DNA of 64,000 nt from Szabonella alba. GTDB lineage: Bacteria; Pseudomonadota; Alphaproteobacteria; Rhodobacterales; Rhodobacteraceae. The notes under the pieces are model-generated. The model was not told the DNA's origin. It saw nothing but the letters and a program-made list of their open reading frames with translations, and did no database searches. Below are positions 46,543 to 55,286 of the stretch, one piece after another (positions within the stretch are counted from its first letter, which is position 1; each line of letters opens with the position of its first letter). The stretch lies in assembly GCF_016765775.1 (NCBI RefSeq), contig NZ_JAESVN010000001.1, forward strand, positions 868,001-932,000. The letters are read 5' to 3'. The position numbers and the translations under genes are program-made.

Positions 46543-47808
46543 ATGAAACCAACCCTCCTCCTTCGCCTCTGGCTGGGACTGACCCGCCTTGCCCCGGGAC
46601 TGCCCGGCCTTCTGGCGCGGCGGGCGCATCGGCGGCAGGGGGCGGATCCCGCGCGTCTGCCTGAACGCTTTGGCCATGCCAGCCTTGCCCGGCCCGGGGG
46701 TCGGCTGATCTGGATCCATGCCGCCTCGGTCGGAGAGGTTGTCTCGGTTTCTGCCCTTGCGCGGCGCATTGCGGATCTGCCGGGGCTGCAACTTCTGGTC
46801 ACCACGGCGACCGCGACGGGGGCCGCGACAGTTGCGCGCCATCTGCCCGGAGCGCTGCATCAATTCCTGCCCGTCGATACGCCGGGGGCGGTGGGGCGGT
46901 TTCTGGGCCATTGGCGCCCCGATGCGGCGCTGTTTGTCGAGGGCGATTTCTGGCCGCGCATGATGCTGACCCTTGCCCGCCAGGCCATTCCCGTGGCGCT
47001 GCTGAATGCGCGGGCCTCGAAAACCCGCGAAAGGGTGCCGCGCAGCATGGCCGTCCTGCTGGCGGGGGTCGATCTGGTCACGGTGCAGGCCGGGTCGCTG
47101 CGGGCTGAATTTCTGTCCCTCGGGATTGATCAGGGCCAGGTGCATTCGGTCGGAAACCTCAAGGCCGATATCCCCTCTCCTGTGGTGGATGACACCCATT
47201 GCGCGGCCTTGCGCAGAATGGCCGCCGGGCGACCGGTCTGGGCGGCAGCGCTGACCCATCCGGGGGAAGAGGAAATCGTGCTGGAGGCGCTGGCCGCGCT
47301 GGACCCCGCGCCGCTGTTGTTGCTGGCGCCGCGCCATCCTGACCGGGCCGATGCGATTTCCGCCGGGTTGCAGCGCCGGGGCCTGCGCTTTTCGCGTCAC
47401 AGTGCAGGACAGGGGGACGGCCCGCCGGTGCAGGTGCATCTGATCGATGCGCTGGGGCTGATGGGCGATGTCTATTCGGTTGCCGATCTGGCCCTGATCG
47501 GCGGATCGCTGGTCGAGGGGCCCGGCGGACATGCCCCCTATGAGGCCGCTGCCATTGGTTGCCCGATGCTGACCGGGCCGCATCTGCGCAATGCGCGGGC
47601 CGATTATGATGCGCTTCTGCAGGCGGGCGCGGTGCGGCTCGTACGCGATGCGGGAGAACTGGGTCGCGCCGTTTCTGATCTGCTGGGTGATCCTGCCGCG
47701 CTGGCCGCGATGCGCGATGCCGCGCGGGCCGAACAGCAGCGCCATGCCGGGGCGACGGGGCGGGTTCTTGACCTGCTGACCCCGATCCTCGCTCCGCCCA
47801 CGACCTGA
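46543..47808 (+). CDS. waaA: 3-deoxy-D-manno-octulosonic acid transferase
   Basis: 421 residues from the ATG at 46543; the longer in-frame form starting at 46465 lacks a membrane-anchor start. An N-terminal hydrophobic anchor at about 4-26, then IWIHAASVGEVVSVSALARRI with the catalytic Glu, EGDFWPRMM, and the late GGSLVEGPGGHAPYEAAAIGCPMLTGPH nucleotide-binding part. It transfers Kdo from CMP-Kdo to the lipid A precursor. It completes the LPS cluster and faces the convergent TRAP genes. Confidence 0.94.
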   Translation: MKPTLLLRLWLGLTRLAPGLPGLLARRAHRRQGADPARLPERFGHASLARPGGRLIWIHAASVGEVVSVSALARRIADLPGLQLLVTTATATGAATVARHLPGALHQFLPVDTPGAVGRFLGHWRPDAALFVEGDFWPRMMLTLARQAIPVALLNARASKTRERVPRSMAVLLAGVDLVTVQAGSLRAEFLSLGIDQGQVHSVGNLKADIPSPVVDDTHCAALRRMAAGRPVWAAALTHPGEEEIVLEALAALDPAPLLLLAPRHPDRADAISAGLQRRGLRFSRHSAGQGDGPPVQVHLIDALGLMGDVYSVADLALIGGSLVEGPGGHAPYEAAAIGCPMLTGPHLRNARADYDALLQAGAVRLVRDAGELGRAVSDLLGDPAALAAMRDAARAEQQRHAGATGRVLDLLTPILAPPTT

Positions 47809-47811
47809 AAG

Positions 47812-47840
47812 AAAAAGGCCGGGGCGCGTTGGCTCCGGCC
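47812..47840 (-). terminator. Terminator of the minus-strand TRAP operon
   Basis: On the minus strand: GGCCGGAGC, then GCCCCGGCC closing a 9-bp stem with one mismatch, then TTTTTC. It lies about 50 bases beyond the dctM stop at 47889 and marks the end of the six-gene operon starting at 53981. On the plus strand it may also end waaA. Confidence 0.75.
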
Positions 47841-47888
47841 CATGTTTCTGTGGCCCATGTTTTTCGGATCTTCCCGGCCTTCAGTGCC

Positions 47889-49145
47889 TCAATACCATGT
47901 CAGCGCCGGGACATAGGAAATCAGCAGCAAAACCGCGAGCGCCACCATGTAGAAAGGCAGGAGGGCGCGCACCGTGGCGCCGATCCCGACCCGCGCAATG
48001 GCGGATGATATGAACAGCGTCGTGCCCACGGGCGGGGTGTACAGCCCGATGGACAGGTTGACGACCATCATCAGCCCCAACTGCACCGGATCCATCCCGA
48101 TGGCCTGCCCGATGCCGACAAAGATCGGCCCCAGCAGCAGCACCGCTGCAGGCAGGTCCAGCACCGTGCCGACCAGCAGCATGACGACATTCAGCGCCAT
48201 GATGACCATCCAGGGCTCGGTGAAGGTCAGGCTGACCCATGCGGCCAGCATCTGGGGAACGCGCTCCAGCGTCAGAACCCATTGCATCGTTGAGGAGGCC
48301 ATGATGATGATCATCACTGCGCCGGTCATCATCACCGTCGCGACCGAGGCCTCCCAGATGCCGCGCCATGTCAGGTCACGATACAGCAAACCGCTGATCG
48401 CCAGCGCATAGGCCACGGCCATCACACTGACCTCGGTCGGGGTGGCCACGCCGAAGCGCAGCGTTCCGATCACGAAAACCGGCATCAGCATCGCGGGCAG
48501 CGCGATGAACAATTGCCCCTTGAAGGCGGCAAACCCGCCCTCCAGCGGCGCGCGCGGCAGATTGTTGCGATAGCCGACCAATGCGACCGCGATCATCATC
48601 CCGACGGCGAGCAGAACCCCCGGCAGGATGCCCGCGATGAACAGGTTGACGATCGAGACATTCGAGATCAGCCCGTAAAGGATCAGCGGAATCGAGGGCG
48701 GGATCAGCACCGAGACGGTCGAGGAGGAGGCATTGACCGCCGCCGCGAAGGCGGCGGGATACCCGCTTTCCTTCTGCACCGGGATCAGCGCATTGCCCAG
48801 CGCCGAAGCATCGGCCACCGCCGAGCCGGAAACGCCGCCGAACATCACCGAGCCCAGCACCGATACCTGTCCCATCCCGCCCTTGAAGCGCCCGACCAGC
48901 AGGCGGGCGGTGTTGACCAGATAGACGCCGAACTTGCCCGACATCATCAGATTGCCGGCAAGGATGAAGAAGGGGATCGCAAGCATCGGAAAGCTTTGCG
49001 TGGGCGAATAGAGCCGCTGCGCCAGAACGGCCAGCGATCTGCCGTCAAGCCACAGCGCCGCCGCCACACCGCCAAGGATGGCAAAGGCCACCGGCACGGC
49101 GCCCAGCAGCAGCAGCATGAAGATCCAGATCATTGTCGCGGACAT
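47889..49145 (-). CDS. dctM: TRAP transporter large membrane subunit
   Basis: 418 residues with about 12 membrane segments. DctM signatures: LRAYSPTQSFPMLAIPFFILAGNLMM, FGGVSGSAVADASALGNALIP and LIPPSIPLILYGL. Last gene of the operon, followed by its terminator. Substrate is determined by the dctP of the same operon. Confidence 0.95.
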   Translation of the reverse strand: MSATMIWIFMLLLLGAVPVAFAILGGVAAALWLDGRSLAVLAQRLYSPTQSFPMLAIPFFILAGNLMMSGKFGVYLVNTARLLVGRFKGGMGQVSVLGSVMFGGVSGSAVADASALGNALIPVQKESGYPAAFAAAVNASSSTVSVLIPPSIPLILYGLISNVSIVNLFIAGILPGVLLAVGMMIAVALVGYRNNLPRAPLEGGFAAFKGQLFIALPAMLMPVFVIGTLRFGVATPTEVSVMAVAYALAISGLLYRDLTWRGIWEASVATVMMTGAVMIIIMASSTMQWVLTLERVPQMLAAWVSLTFTEPWMVIMALNVVMLLVGTVLDLPAAVLLLGPIFVGIGQAIGMDPVQLGLMMVVNLSIGLYTPPVGTTLFISSAIARVGIGATVRALLPFYMVALAVLLLISYVPALTWY

Positions 49146-49172
49146 GGGTCGGGGCTTTCTGTCAGGGTCCGA

Positions 49173-49781
49173 TCAGCTCAGACTTGTGGGGGCGGTGCCG
49201 TTTTCCAGCGTCTCGTCACGCAGGAAAAGCCGCAGCAGGTCGCAGAGTGCGATCACGGCGACGCAGGCAAAGGAATAGGGCAGGCTTGCATAGCCCCAGA
49301 CCTGCTTGACGCCCAGTGTCGACAGCGACTGAAAGGTCGAGGCGCGCAGGATCGGCTGGCCGGTCCAGACAATCGCGACCGCAATGATCAGCAGCACCAC
49401 CTGCACCGCAATGAAGATCCAGCGCCGGAATTCGGGCGAAACCAGATCAGGCAGCAGCGTGACCGCGATATTGCGGTTCTGGGCCGCCGCGACGACCAGA
49501 CCGCCCGCAACCAGCCAGGGCAGCAGCACGGCGTGAATTTCATAGGCCATCGGAATGCCGGTCGTGAAGATATAGCGCAGCACCACGTTCAGCAGCAGCA
49601 GGGTGAACATCACCCCCATCGCCCCGACCGCGATGACCCGCGCGCTCAGATCCAGCCAGCGGGTCAGCCAGCGGCAGACGGTGACAATCCCGTGGACAGG
49701 AGGGCGTTGCCGCCCCCCTGCCGGGTCCGTTACGGGGGGGCGTTGCCGCCCCCCTGCCGGGTCCAAGACGGGACCGCTCAT
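49173..49781 (-). CDS. dctQ: TRAP transporter small membrane subunit with repeat-bearing N-terminus
   Basis: 202 residues. The ATG at 49781 overlaps the dctP stop (ATGA). Residues 7-30 are two copies of a 12-residue unit, DPAGGRQRPPVT / DPAGGRQRPPVH, encoded by a 36-base period. After it come four membrane segments (about 45-65, 78-97, 113-135, 160-183). Typical DctQ proteins start near residue 30-40, so the extension is an insertion that keeps the frame. Alternative starts after the repeat lack the ATGA coupling but are possible. Confidence 0.88.
   Translation of the reverse strand: MSGPVLDPAGGRQRPPVTDPAGGRQRPPVHGIVTVCRWLTRWLDLSARVIAVGAMGVMFTLLLLNVVLRYIFTTGIPMAYEIHAVLLPWLVAGGLVVAAAQNRNIAVTLLPDLVSPEFRRWIFIAVQVVLLIIAVAIVWTGQPILRASTFQSLSTLGVKQVWGYASLPYSFACVAVIALCDLLRLFLRDETLENGTAPTSLS
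49702..49764. repeat. Two perfect 27-bp direct repeats inside dctQ
   Basis: Identical 27-base copies at 49702-49728 and 49738-49764, offset 36 bases. Each contains the palindromic GC-rich GGGCGTTGCCGCCC type of sequence. They code for the two N-terminal units of DctQ. Similar GC hairpins accompany the intergenic elements at 2613, 25761 and 31037. Confidence 0.92.
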
Positions 49782-50740
49782 TCGCCTTGCGCAGCCGCGC
49801 GCAGGGCTGCAACCAGATCGGGATAGGTTTCGGCATATTTGTCGTAGACTGAGGCCGTGGCCTCGATGAAGGCCTCGCGATTGGCGGTGGCAAAGGTCAC
49901 GCCCTCACCTTCCATCGTGGCCTGCAACTCATCATTGCCTTGCTTGTTCAGCTGGCGCTGAAGCGCACCCGCCTCATCCGTGGCTTCGGTGATGCAGGTC
50001 TGCGTCGCCTCGTCCAGACCCTGCCACCAGCCAAGACCGGCGACAACGGGCGAGGCCTCATACATATGGCCGGTCAGGGTGATGAAGGGCGTGATCTCGT
50101 GCAGCTTTGCAAAATAGATGTTTGTCAGCGGGTTCTCCTGCCCGTCGAACACACCCGATTGCAGGGCCGAGGGCACCTCGGACCAAGCCAGCGGCGCAGG
50201 CGATGCGCCGAGCGCCTCGAAGATGTCCACCGTCATCTGCGCCGGGGGGGTGCGGATGCGCATACCCGCCAGATCGGCCGGTTCCAGCACATGTTTGGAC
50301 AGATGCGAGATATGGCGGATGCCATTGTCCCAATAGCCCACGACCTTGAGCCCCGAGGCCTGCGCGCGCTCGTCGATCAGATCGCCCACTTCGCCGTCGA
50401 CGACCTCCCAGGCGCTTTCCAGATCGGAAAACAGGAAGGGCAGGCCCAGAAGCCCGATTTCCGGCACGATCTGGCTGAACGCGCCTTGCGAATTGGCGGT
50501 GATCTGGATGATGCCCGCGCCGACCGAGGTCAGCATTTCCACGTCATTGCCCATGGTGGCCGAGGGCGCGACATTCACCGAGGATCCGGTGCATTCGGCA
50601 TAAAGCTCGGCCCATTTCTCGGCCGCGATGTAACGCGGGTTTCCGGGGTTTTCGCCATGCGCGAAGATGACATCCTCAGCTTGCGCGCCTCCTGCCAGCA
50701 GGACGGTCCCCGCCAGAATTGCAGTCAGTCTGGTCGTCAT
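49778..50740 (-). CDS. dctP: TRAP transporter substrate-binding protein (DctP family)
   Basis: 320 residues from the ATG at 50740. A Sec signal peptide covers about 1-21 (MTTRLTAILAGTVLLAGGAQAE). Mature DctP blocks: VAPSATMGNDVEMLTSVGAGIIQI, LGLPFLFSD, GMRIRTPPAQM (the conserved Arg that binds carboxylates) and LSVFDGQENPLTN-like residues QSGVFDGQENPLTNIY. The Arg suggests a carboxylate or sulfonate ligand. It follows the GntR gene and precedes dctQ with ATGA overlap. Confidence 0.94.
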   Translation of the reverse strand: MTTRLTAILAGTVLLAGGAQAEDVIFAHGENPGNPRYIAAEKWAELYAECTGSSVNVAPSATMGNDVEMLTSVGAGIIQITANSQGAFSQIVPEIGLLGLPFLFSDLESAWEVVDGEVGDLIDERAQASGLKVVGYWDNGIRHISHLSKHVLEPADLAGMRIRTPPAQMTVDIFEALGASPAPLAWSEVPSALQSGVFDGQENPLTNIYFAKLHEITPFITLTGHMYEASPVVAGLGWWQGLDEATQTCITEATDEAGALQRQLNKQGNDELQATMEGEGVTFATANREAFIEATASVYDKYAETYPDLVAALRAAAQGE

Positions 50741-50754
50741 GTCACACTCCTCCG

Positions 50755-51420
50755 TTATGTTTGACATTCTCCAAGCAGTTTTTTCAGGATCTGCCGGATC
50801 AGATGGCGATGATCCTGACAGTGCCTGCGGGCCAGTTCACAATCACCGGCAGCGATTGCCGCGATGATCAGACGGTGCTCCCTCACCGAATTGGCCCGGT
50901 CGACATGGATCGGGCTGATGAAGGACAGCACCGATCGCATCTGGTTTCGCGCTGAATTGTAGCCATTGGCGATCAGCACGTTTTCCGACATCTCGAAGAT
51001 GATCCTGTGGAACTGCCCGTCGATATCTGCCCATTTGCGGACATGATCGCGCGACAGGTTCTGTTCCATCTCATCGACCAGCGGGGTCAGCAGCGCCTCG
51101 ATCCGCGCGCCCTCGACCTCACCGGCCTGCACCTTCTCGGCCAAGAGATACCCTGCCATACCATCCAGCGCTTCGACAAGCTCATATCCCTTGATCAGAT
51201 CCTCGATCGTGTAATGGCGCACAAAAGTGCCCGAACGTGGGATGACCTCGACCAGCCCGTCCATCTCAAGCTTCTTGATCGCGTCCCGGACAGGGGTGAT
51301 GCTCATGTCGAGATCCGCCGCGATGCGGTGGATATCAAGCGGTGCTGCCGGTCGCAGCCCGCCGGTCATGATCCTGTCCAGTAGAATTTCATAAGCCTTT
51401 CTTGAGAAATTCTGCGCCAT
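50755..51420 (-). CDS. GntR-family regulator (FadR/FCD subgroup)
   Basis: 221 residues. The N-terminal winged helix (about 1-65) includes LDIHRIAADLDMSITPVRDAIKKLEMDGLVEV. A helical FCD domain follows, with three His residues (DIDGQFHRIIFEM, VREHRLIIAAIA, CQDHRHLIR) that usually hold a metal ion binding a carboxylate effector. It is transcribed within the ALDH-ADH-TRAP operon and is the natural candidate to bind the two TGAT-NN-ATCA sites in the promoter region at 54021-54103. Confidence 0.94.
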   Translation of the reverse strand: MAQNFSRKAYEILLDRIMTGGLRPAAPLDIHRIAADLDMSITPVRDAIKKLEMDGLVEVIPRSGTFVRHYTIEDLIKGYELVEALDGMAGYLLAEKVQAGEVEGARIEALLTPLVDEMEQNLSRDHVRKWADIDGQFHRIIFEMSENVLIANGYNSARNQMRSVLSFISPIHVDRANSVREHRLIIAAIAAGDCELARRHCQDHRHLIRQILKKLLGECQT

Positions 51421-51451
51421 CCGTTTCCCTTTCCGATACTGCGGAGCCTCG

Positions 51452-52564
51452 TTACATCAGCTCGGTATATACCCCCGCAATATCGGCGTTCGAAAGCGCG
51501 ACATAGTTGTTCACCAGCAGGCGTTGCTGGGTTTCGATGACCTTGGTCGCGTACCGGTCGGCATCGGTGTCGGCCATGCCGTAATCGCGCAGCCGTTTCG
51601 TCGGCACGACCTGCGCCAGCAGCGCGTCCAGTGCGTCAAACGGGTTGGTGCCGTCGCGCGGCAGGTCCAGCACCTCGGTGATGACCTGTGCGATATCGGC
51701 GATCTTTCCTTCGGGGGCCTTGCGGTAATAGATCTTGAAGACCGAAGGCAGGAACAGGCGTGTCGCCTCGCCATGCGGGACGTGATGGGCGCTGCCGAAA
51801 TGCATGGCGATGGCATGGACGCCGCCCGCAAGGATATTGGCCAGCGCGATGCCCGCCATATTGCTGGCGGTCAGATAGGATTTGGCATCCTGCTGGATGA
51901 CCTCGCGCCCATGGCGCACGATCCGCATATAGCCCTGCAGGATCGACCGGATCGCCGTCATGCAGAACATGTCTGTATAGGCATTGGCCTTGGGTGCGAG
52001 ATAGATTTCCATCGCATGAACCAGCGCATCGGCCGAAGACGTGGCAAAGACGTGATAGGGGATCTTGGACAGGAATTCGTCGATCAGCACCGCATGATCG
52101 GCAAAGCCTGCGTCAAACGCCTTGCCGATCTTGCTGCCGATGGACGGAAAGTCGAAGACCGAAACGCAGGTCACCTCGCATCCCGTGCCGCAGGTCGTGG
52201 GGATCAGGATCAGCCCCGCCTTGCGCCCGGGCTGCACGCCTGCCGCGAACAGCCCGGCGACATCGGCATCGCTGTCAAGCGCCAGTACCTTGGCGCTGTC
52301 AAGGATCGAGCCGCCGCCTATGGCGATCAGCCGGTCGAAATCAAGGCCGCGGACCGCCGCCAGCATTCGGTCAACGGCAATATCAGTCGGTTCACCATCG
52401 CAGAAATCGTCATAGAACAGCACCTGCGCGGGGCTGTCCTGCATGAAGGTTTCCTGCAGGATGCGCTGCGTGAAGATCAGATCCCGCGCGCTGACCGCAT
52501 GGGCCTCGGCGAAGGCGGCGAAAGTGTCATGGCCATGCAATTGCGGGCGCAATGCGAATTTCAT
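51452..52564 (-). CDS. Iron-containing alcohol dehydrogenase, 4-hydroxybutyrate dehydrogenase-like
   Basis: 370 residues from the ATG at 52564. The NAD motif IGGGSILDSAKVLAL is at about residues 83-97, with LIPTTCGTGCEVT after it. Metal ligands: Asp/His in SSADALVHAMEIYLAPKANAYTDMF, and GVHAIAMHFGSAHHVPHGEA. Several blocks follow those of clostridial 4-hydroxybutyrate dehydrogenase, including the C-terminal LRDYGMADTDADRYATKVIE and QQRLLVNNY. It should oxidise a small omega-hydroxy acid or related alcohol to the aldehyde used by the preceding gene. The gap from the ALDH gene is 4 bases. Substrate is not proved. Confidence 0.84.
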   Translation of the reverse strand: MKFALRPQLHGHDTFAAFAEAHAVSARDLIFTQRILQETFMQDSPAQVLFYDDFCDGEPTDIAVDRMLAAVRGLDFDRLIAIGGGSILDSAKVLALDSDADVAGLFAAGVQPGRKAGLILIPTTCGTGCEVTCVSVFDFPSIGSKIGKAFDAGFADHAVLIDEFLSKIPYHVFATSSADALVHAMEIYLAPKANAYTDMFCMTAIRSILQGYMRIVRHGREVIQQDAKSYLTASNMAGIALANILAGGVHAIAMHFGSAHHVPHGEATRLFLPSVFKIYYRKAPEGKIADIAQVITEVLDLPRDGTNPFDALDALLAQVVPTKRLRDYGMADTDADRYATKVIETQQRLLVNNYVALSNADIAGVYTELM

Positions 52565-52568
52565 CACC

Positions 52569-53981
52569 TCAGCCCTCCGCGCCGATGCGGACCGCTTTGA
52601 CGCGGTCGAAAAGCGGGCCATAGATCGCGTCGTCACCCGGCACGGGCCGGTCCAGCGGTTCGGCGATGCGGGTGGTGTTGTAATAGTGTTTCTGCGTCAC
52701 GTTTTCCGACACGGAATTTCCGCCCCAGCTTCCGCAACCCAAGGAGAAGGTCTTGGCCAGACCATTGGCCCAACTGCCGGAATTGGCCACACCATGCGGC
52801 TGGCGCACGATCACCCGCGAGGTCCGCGTCTCAAGCCCCAGCCGCAGGATGCGGTCGGGATCGTTCGAATGGATGCCGCAGGAATGGCCCGCGCCGGAAT
52901 GGTCGGTGATCGCATTGACCTGTGCTATGGCGTCATCGAAGCTGTCATATCTGTAGCAGGTCAGAACAAGGCTGAGCTTTTCTCCCGAAAAGGGATGATC
53001 CGGCCCCGCGCCGCTTTCCTGCACCACGATGAAACGGGCATCAGGGGAAACCTCGATCCCGGCAAGGGCGGCAATCTCGGCCACCGGGCGGGCAACCACC
53101 CGGCGGGAAACATGGCCGTTTTCCCAGATCACCGCCTGCAGTTTCGCCTTTTCGGCCTCGGTCGCGATATGGGCGCCTTCGGCCTGCAGCGCGCGCAGGA
53201 AATCGTCATATATGCCGGATTGCACGATGATTGAATTTTCCGCCGAACACCCCGAGGCATTGTCGCCGCTTTTGCCGATGCGGATCTTTTCGGCGGTTTC
53301 CGCAAGATCCACCGTTTCATCAATGATGACGGCAGCATTGCCGACGCCGACGCCATAAGCGGGCTTGCCCGAGGAATAGGCCGCATGAACCATATCGCCC
53401 GACCCCGTCGCCATGGTCACATCGCATTGCGCCATAAGCTCCGCCGCCAGCGCCTTCGACGGTGTTTCGATGCACAGGACCAGGTCTTCGGGCGCGTCCA
53501 GCGCGCGCAGGACCTGCCGGATCACATCGACGACATAAAGCGTCGTCTTCTTGCTGGCCGGATGCGGTGCGCAGATCACGGCATTGCGGGCGCGGATGCC
53601 CAGAACCGCCTTGAAGATCGGTGTCGCCTCACAGTTCGTGCTGGGAACAAGCGCCGCGATCACGCCGTAAGGCTTTGCAATCGTGGTGATTCCGTTTGCC
53701 GTATCGCGTTCGATGACGCCGACGGTCGGTTCCTTGCGGATATCGTGGAAAATCGCGGGCATTTTCTGCGCCAGCTTGGCGCGCTTGCTGTCGACAAGGC
53801 CCATGCCGGTTTCTTCAAAGGCCATTTCAGCCACTCGCGTCGCCATTTCGGGGCGCGACAGATGATAGACGATGGCCCCTGCGATCAGGTCCACCTGTTC
53901 CTGAGAATAGCCGTTCAGCACGGCCTGTGCGCGGCGTGCACGGGACACAAGCTCTGCAATCTGGATTGCCGGTTCGGACAT
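52569..53981 (-). CDS. CoA-acylating aldehyde dehydrogenase (SucD/SauS type)
   Basis: 470 residues from the ATG at 53981 with GGAGGA upstream. N-terminal AQAVLNGYSQEQVDLIAGAI, then APHPASKKTT, AAYSSGKPAYGVGVGNAAVI and KTFSLGCGSWGGNSVSENVT are typical of the acylating family. The catalytic thiol is Cys245 in DNASGCSAENS. Enzymes of this group reduce or form acyl-CoA from succinate semialdehyde, sulfoacetaldehyde or similar short aldehydes using NAD(P). With the downstream alcohol dehydrogenase it could turn an alcohol into an acyl-CoA (or the reverse). First gene of the minus-strand operon, with operator sites upstream. Confidence 0.86.
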   Translation of the reverse strand: MSEPAIQIAELVSRARRAQAVLNGYSQEQVDLIAGAIVYHLSRPEMATRVAEMAFEETGMGLVDSKRAKLAQKMPAIFHDIRKEPTVGVIERDTANGITTIAKPYGVIAALVPSTNCEATPIFKAVLGIRARNAVICAPHPASKKTTLYVVDVIRQVLRALDAPEDLVLCIETPSKALAAELMAQCDVTMATGSGDMVHAAYSSGKPAYGVGVGNAAVIIDETVDLAETAEKIRIGKSGDNASGCSAENSIIVQSGIYDDFLRALQAEGAHIATEAEKAKLQAVIWENGHVSRRVVARPVAEIAALAGIEVSPDARFIVVQESGAGPDHPFSGEKLSLVLTCYRYDSFDDAIAQVNAITDHSGAGHSCGIHSNDPDRILRLGLETRTSRVIVRQPHGVANSGSWANGLAKTFSLGCGSWGGNSVSENVTQKHYYNTTRIAEPLDRPVPGDDAIYGPLFDRVKAVRIGAEG

Positions 53982-54020
53982 TTTTCCTCCGCATAGCATC
54001 ATGGCCCTCTCCCGGGGTCG

Positions 54021-54103
54021 TGATGCATCAGTAAACACATCAGATTCGTTCTAGGCGGTCAAGCTGCATGGAACGGATAAATGTGTCAACTGATACATCA
54101 GTT
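54021..54103. promoter_or_regulatory. Two GntR-type operators in the divergent control region
   Basis: TGATGCATCA (54021-54030) is a perfect 10-bp palindrome. AACTGATACATCAGTT (54088-54103) is a perfect 7-2-7 inverted repeat whose core TGATACATCA matches the first site. They lie between the ALDH start and the lyase start, 70 bases apart. The region is AT-rich. The operon's FCD-type GntR protein is the likely binder, and both divergent arms could be controlled. Confidence 0.72.
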
Positions 54104-54174
54104 AATATTTTTGTTGATACCTTAACCGAGTCCTGCTTAGCTGCCGCGCGACGGAAACCGAAGGGGGGCAGGAC

Positions 54175-55122
54175 ATGCCGGGAACAGCGGAACAGGTCGA
54201 GATCAACGAGGTCGTGCTGCGCGACGGCTTCCAGAATGAGCCGGGATTTGTCGCGACTGACGACAAGATCCGTCTTGCCGACCGGTTGTCGCGCAGTGGC
54301 ATCCGTCGGCTTGAAGTATCGTCCTTCGTGTCACCCAAGGCGATTCCCAATCTGCGCGACGCGGCCGAGGTGTTTGACGGGATCGAGCGTGTGCCGGGCG
54401 TGCGCTATACCGCGCTGGTGCCGAATGTGCGCGGCGCCGAACGTGCGCTCCACTGCCGGGTGGATGAGGTCAATCTGGTCATGTCCATCGGAGAGCAGCA
54501 CAATCTGGCAAACATGCGCATGACCTGCGCGCAGTCGCTGGCGCAGTTTTCCGAGATCATGCAGGTGATTGCGGGCGCCGGGATCTTCGTGAACGGCACG
54601 CTGGCCACCACCTTCGGCTGCCCGTTCGAGGGGCGGCAACCGGTGGACCGTGTGCTGTGGGCCGTGGACCAGTATCTGAAACTGGGGATCGAGGGCATCA
54701 CCATCGCCGATACGATCGGGGTCGCCAATCCACGGCAGATGACGGCAATGGTCTCGACCATCCTGCGCCACCATCCCGGGCTTGCCCTGACGCTGCATCT
54801 GCACAACACCCGCGATATGGGGCTGGCCAATGCGATTGCCGCCTATGATGCCGGGATGCGCAGCTTTGATTCCGCGCTGGGCGGCATCGGCGGCTGTCCC
54901 TATGCGCCGGGGGCCACGGGCAATGTCTGCACCGAGGATCTGGTGCATATGTTCCATCAATGCGGCATTCCGACCGGCACCGATCTTGAGGCCCTGACCG
55001 CGATTTCGCAGGATCTGCCCGCCCTGCTGGGCCATGCGGTTCCGGGATTTGTCATGAAGGCGGGCACATCCGACCGGATCTATCCCTGTCCGGTGCAGCC
55101 TCAGGGCCAGAGCCCGGCCTGA
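54175..55122 (+). CDS. HMG-CoA lyase-family protein
   Basis: 315 residues. TIM-barrel DRE-type aldolase: VVLRDGFQNEPGF near the N-terminus (catalytic Arg/Asp), LTLHLHNTRDMGLANAIAA (metal His pair) and the signature GGCPYAPGATGNVCTED with Cys241. Hydroxymethylglutaryl-CoA lyases cleave HMG-CoA to acetyl-CoA and acetoacetate; homologues cleave other 3-hydroxyacyl-CoAs, so the true substrate here may differ. It is divergent from the ALDH operon across the operator region. The start ATG at 54175 has GGGGGGCAGG upstream. Confidence 0.85.
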   Translation: MPGTAEQVEINEVVLRDGFQNEPGFVATDDKIRLADRLSRSGIRRLEVSSFVSPKAIPNLRDAAEVFDGIERVPGVRYTALVPNVRGAERALHCRVDEVNLVMSIGEQHNLANMRMTCAQSLAQFSEIMQVIAGAGIFVNGTLATTFGCPFEGRQPVDRVLWAVDQYLKLGIEGITIADTIGVANPRQMTAMVSTILRHHPGLALTLHLHNTRDMGLANAIAAYDAGMRSFDSALGGIGGCPYAPGATGNVCTEDLVHMFHQCGIPTGTDLEALTAISQDLPALLGHAVPGFVMKAGTSDRIYPCPVQPQGQSPA

Positions 55123-55150
55123 CAGCGGGCGCCTGCGCGCAATGGATCGC

Positions 55151-55171
55151 AGCCTGCCGTCACGGCGGGCT
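55151..55171 (+). terminator. Weak hairpin after the lyase gene
   Basis: AGCCTGCCG-TCA-CGGCGGGCT, a 9-bp stem with one mismatch and no T run, 29 bases after the lyase stop. It could reduce read-through into the transketolase operon. Confidence 0.35.
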
Positions 55172-55201
55172 GCTGCCCGGGGTCTGTGCGGGTTGTGAAG
55201 T

Positions 55202-55230
55202 TTGACTACATAAGTCTGTAATTCAATATG
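55202..55230 (+). promoter_or_regulatory. Candidate promoter of the split transketolase operon
   Basis: TTGACT (55202-55207), 17-base spacer, AATATG (55225-55230). GACT-ACATA-AGTC at 55204-55216 overlaps the -35 and may be an operator half. The AT-rich patch stands out from the GC-rich surroundings. It lies 57 bases before the first gene. Confidence 0.45.
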
Positions 55231-55286
55231 AATGACCCTGCTCGCCGCAGGTGCTAAACATCTTTCTGCAAAGCGGAGGGGGAAGC

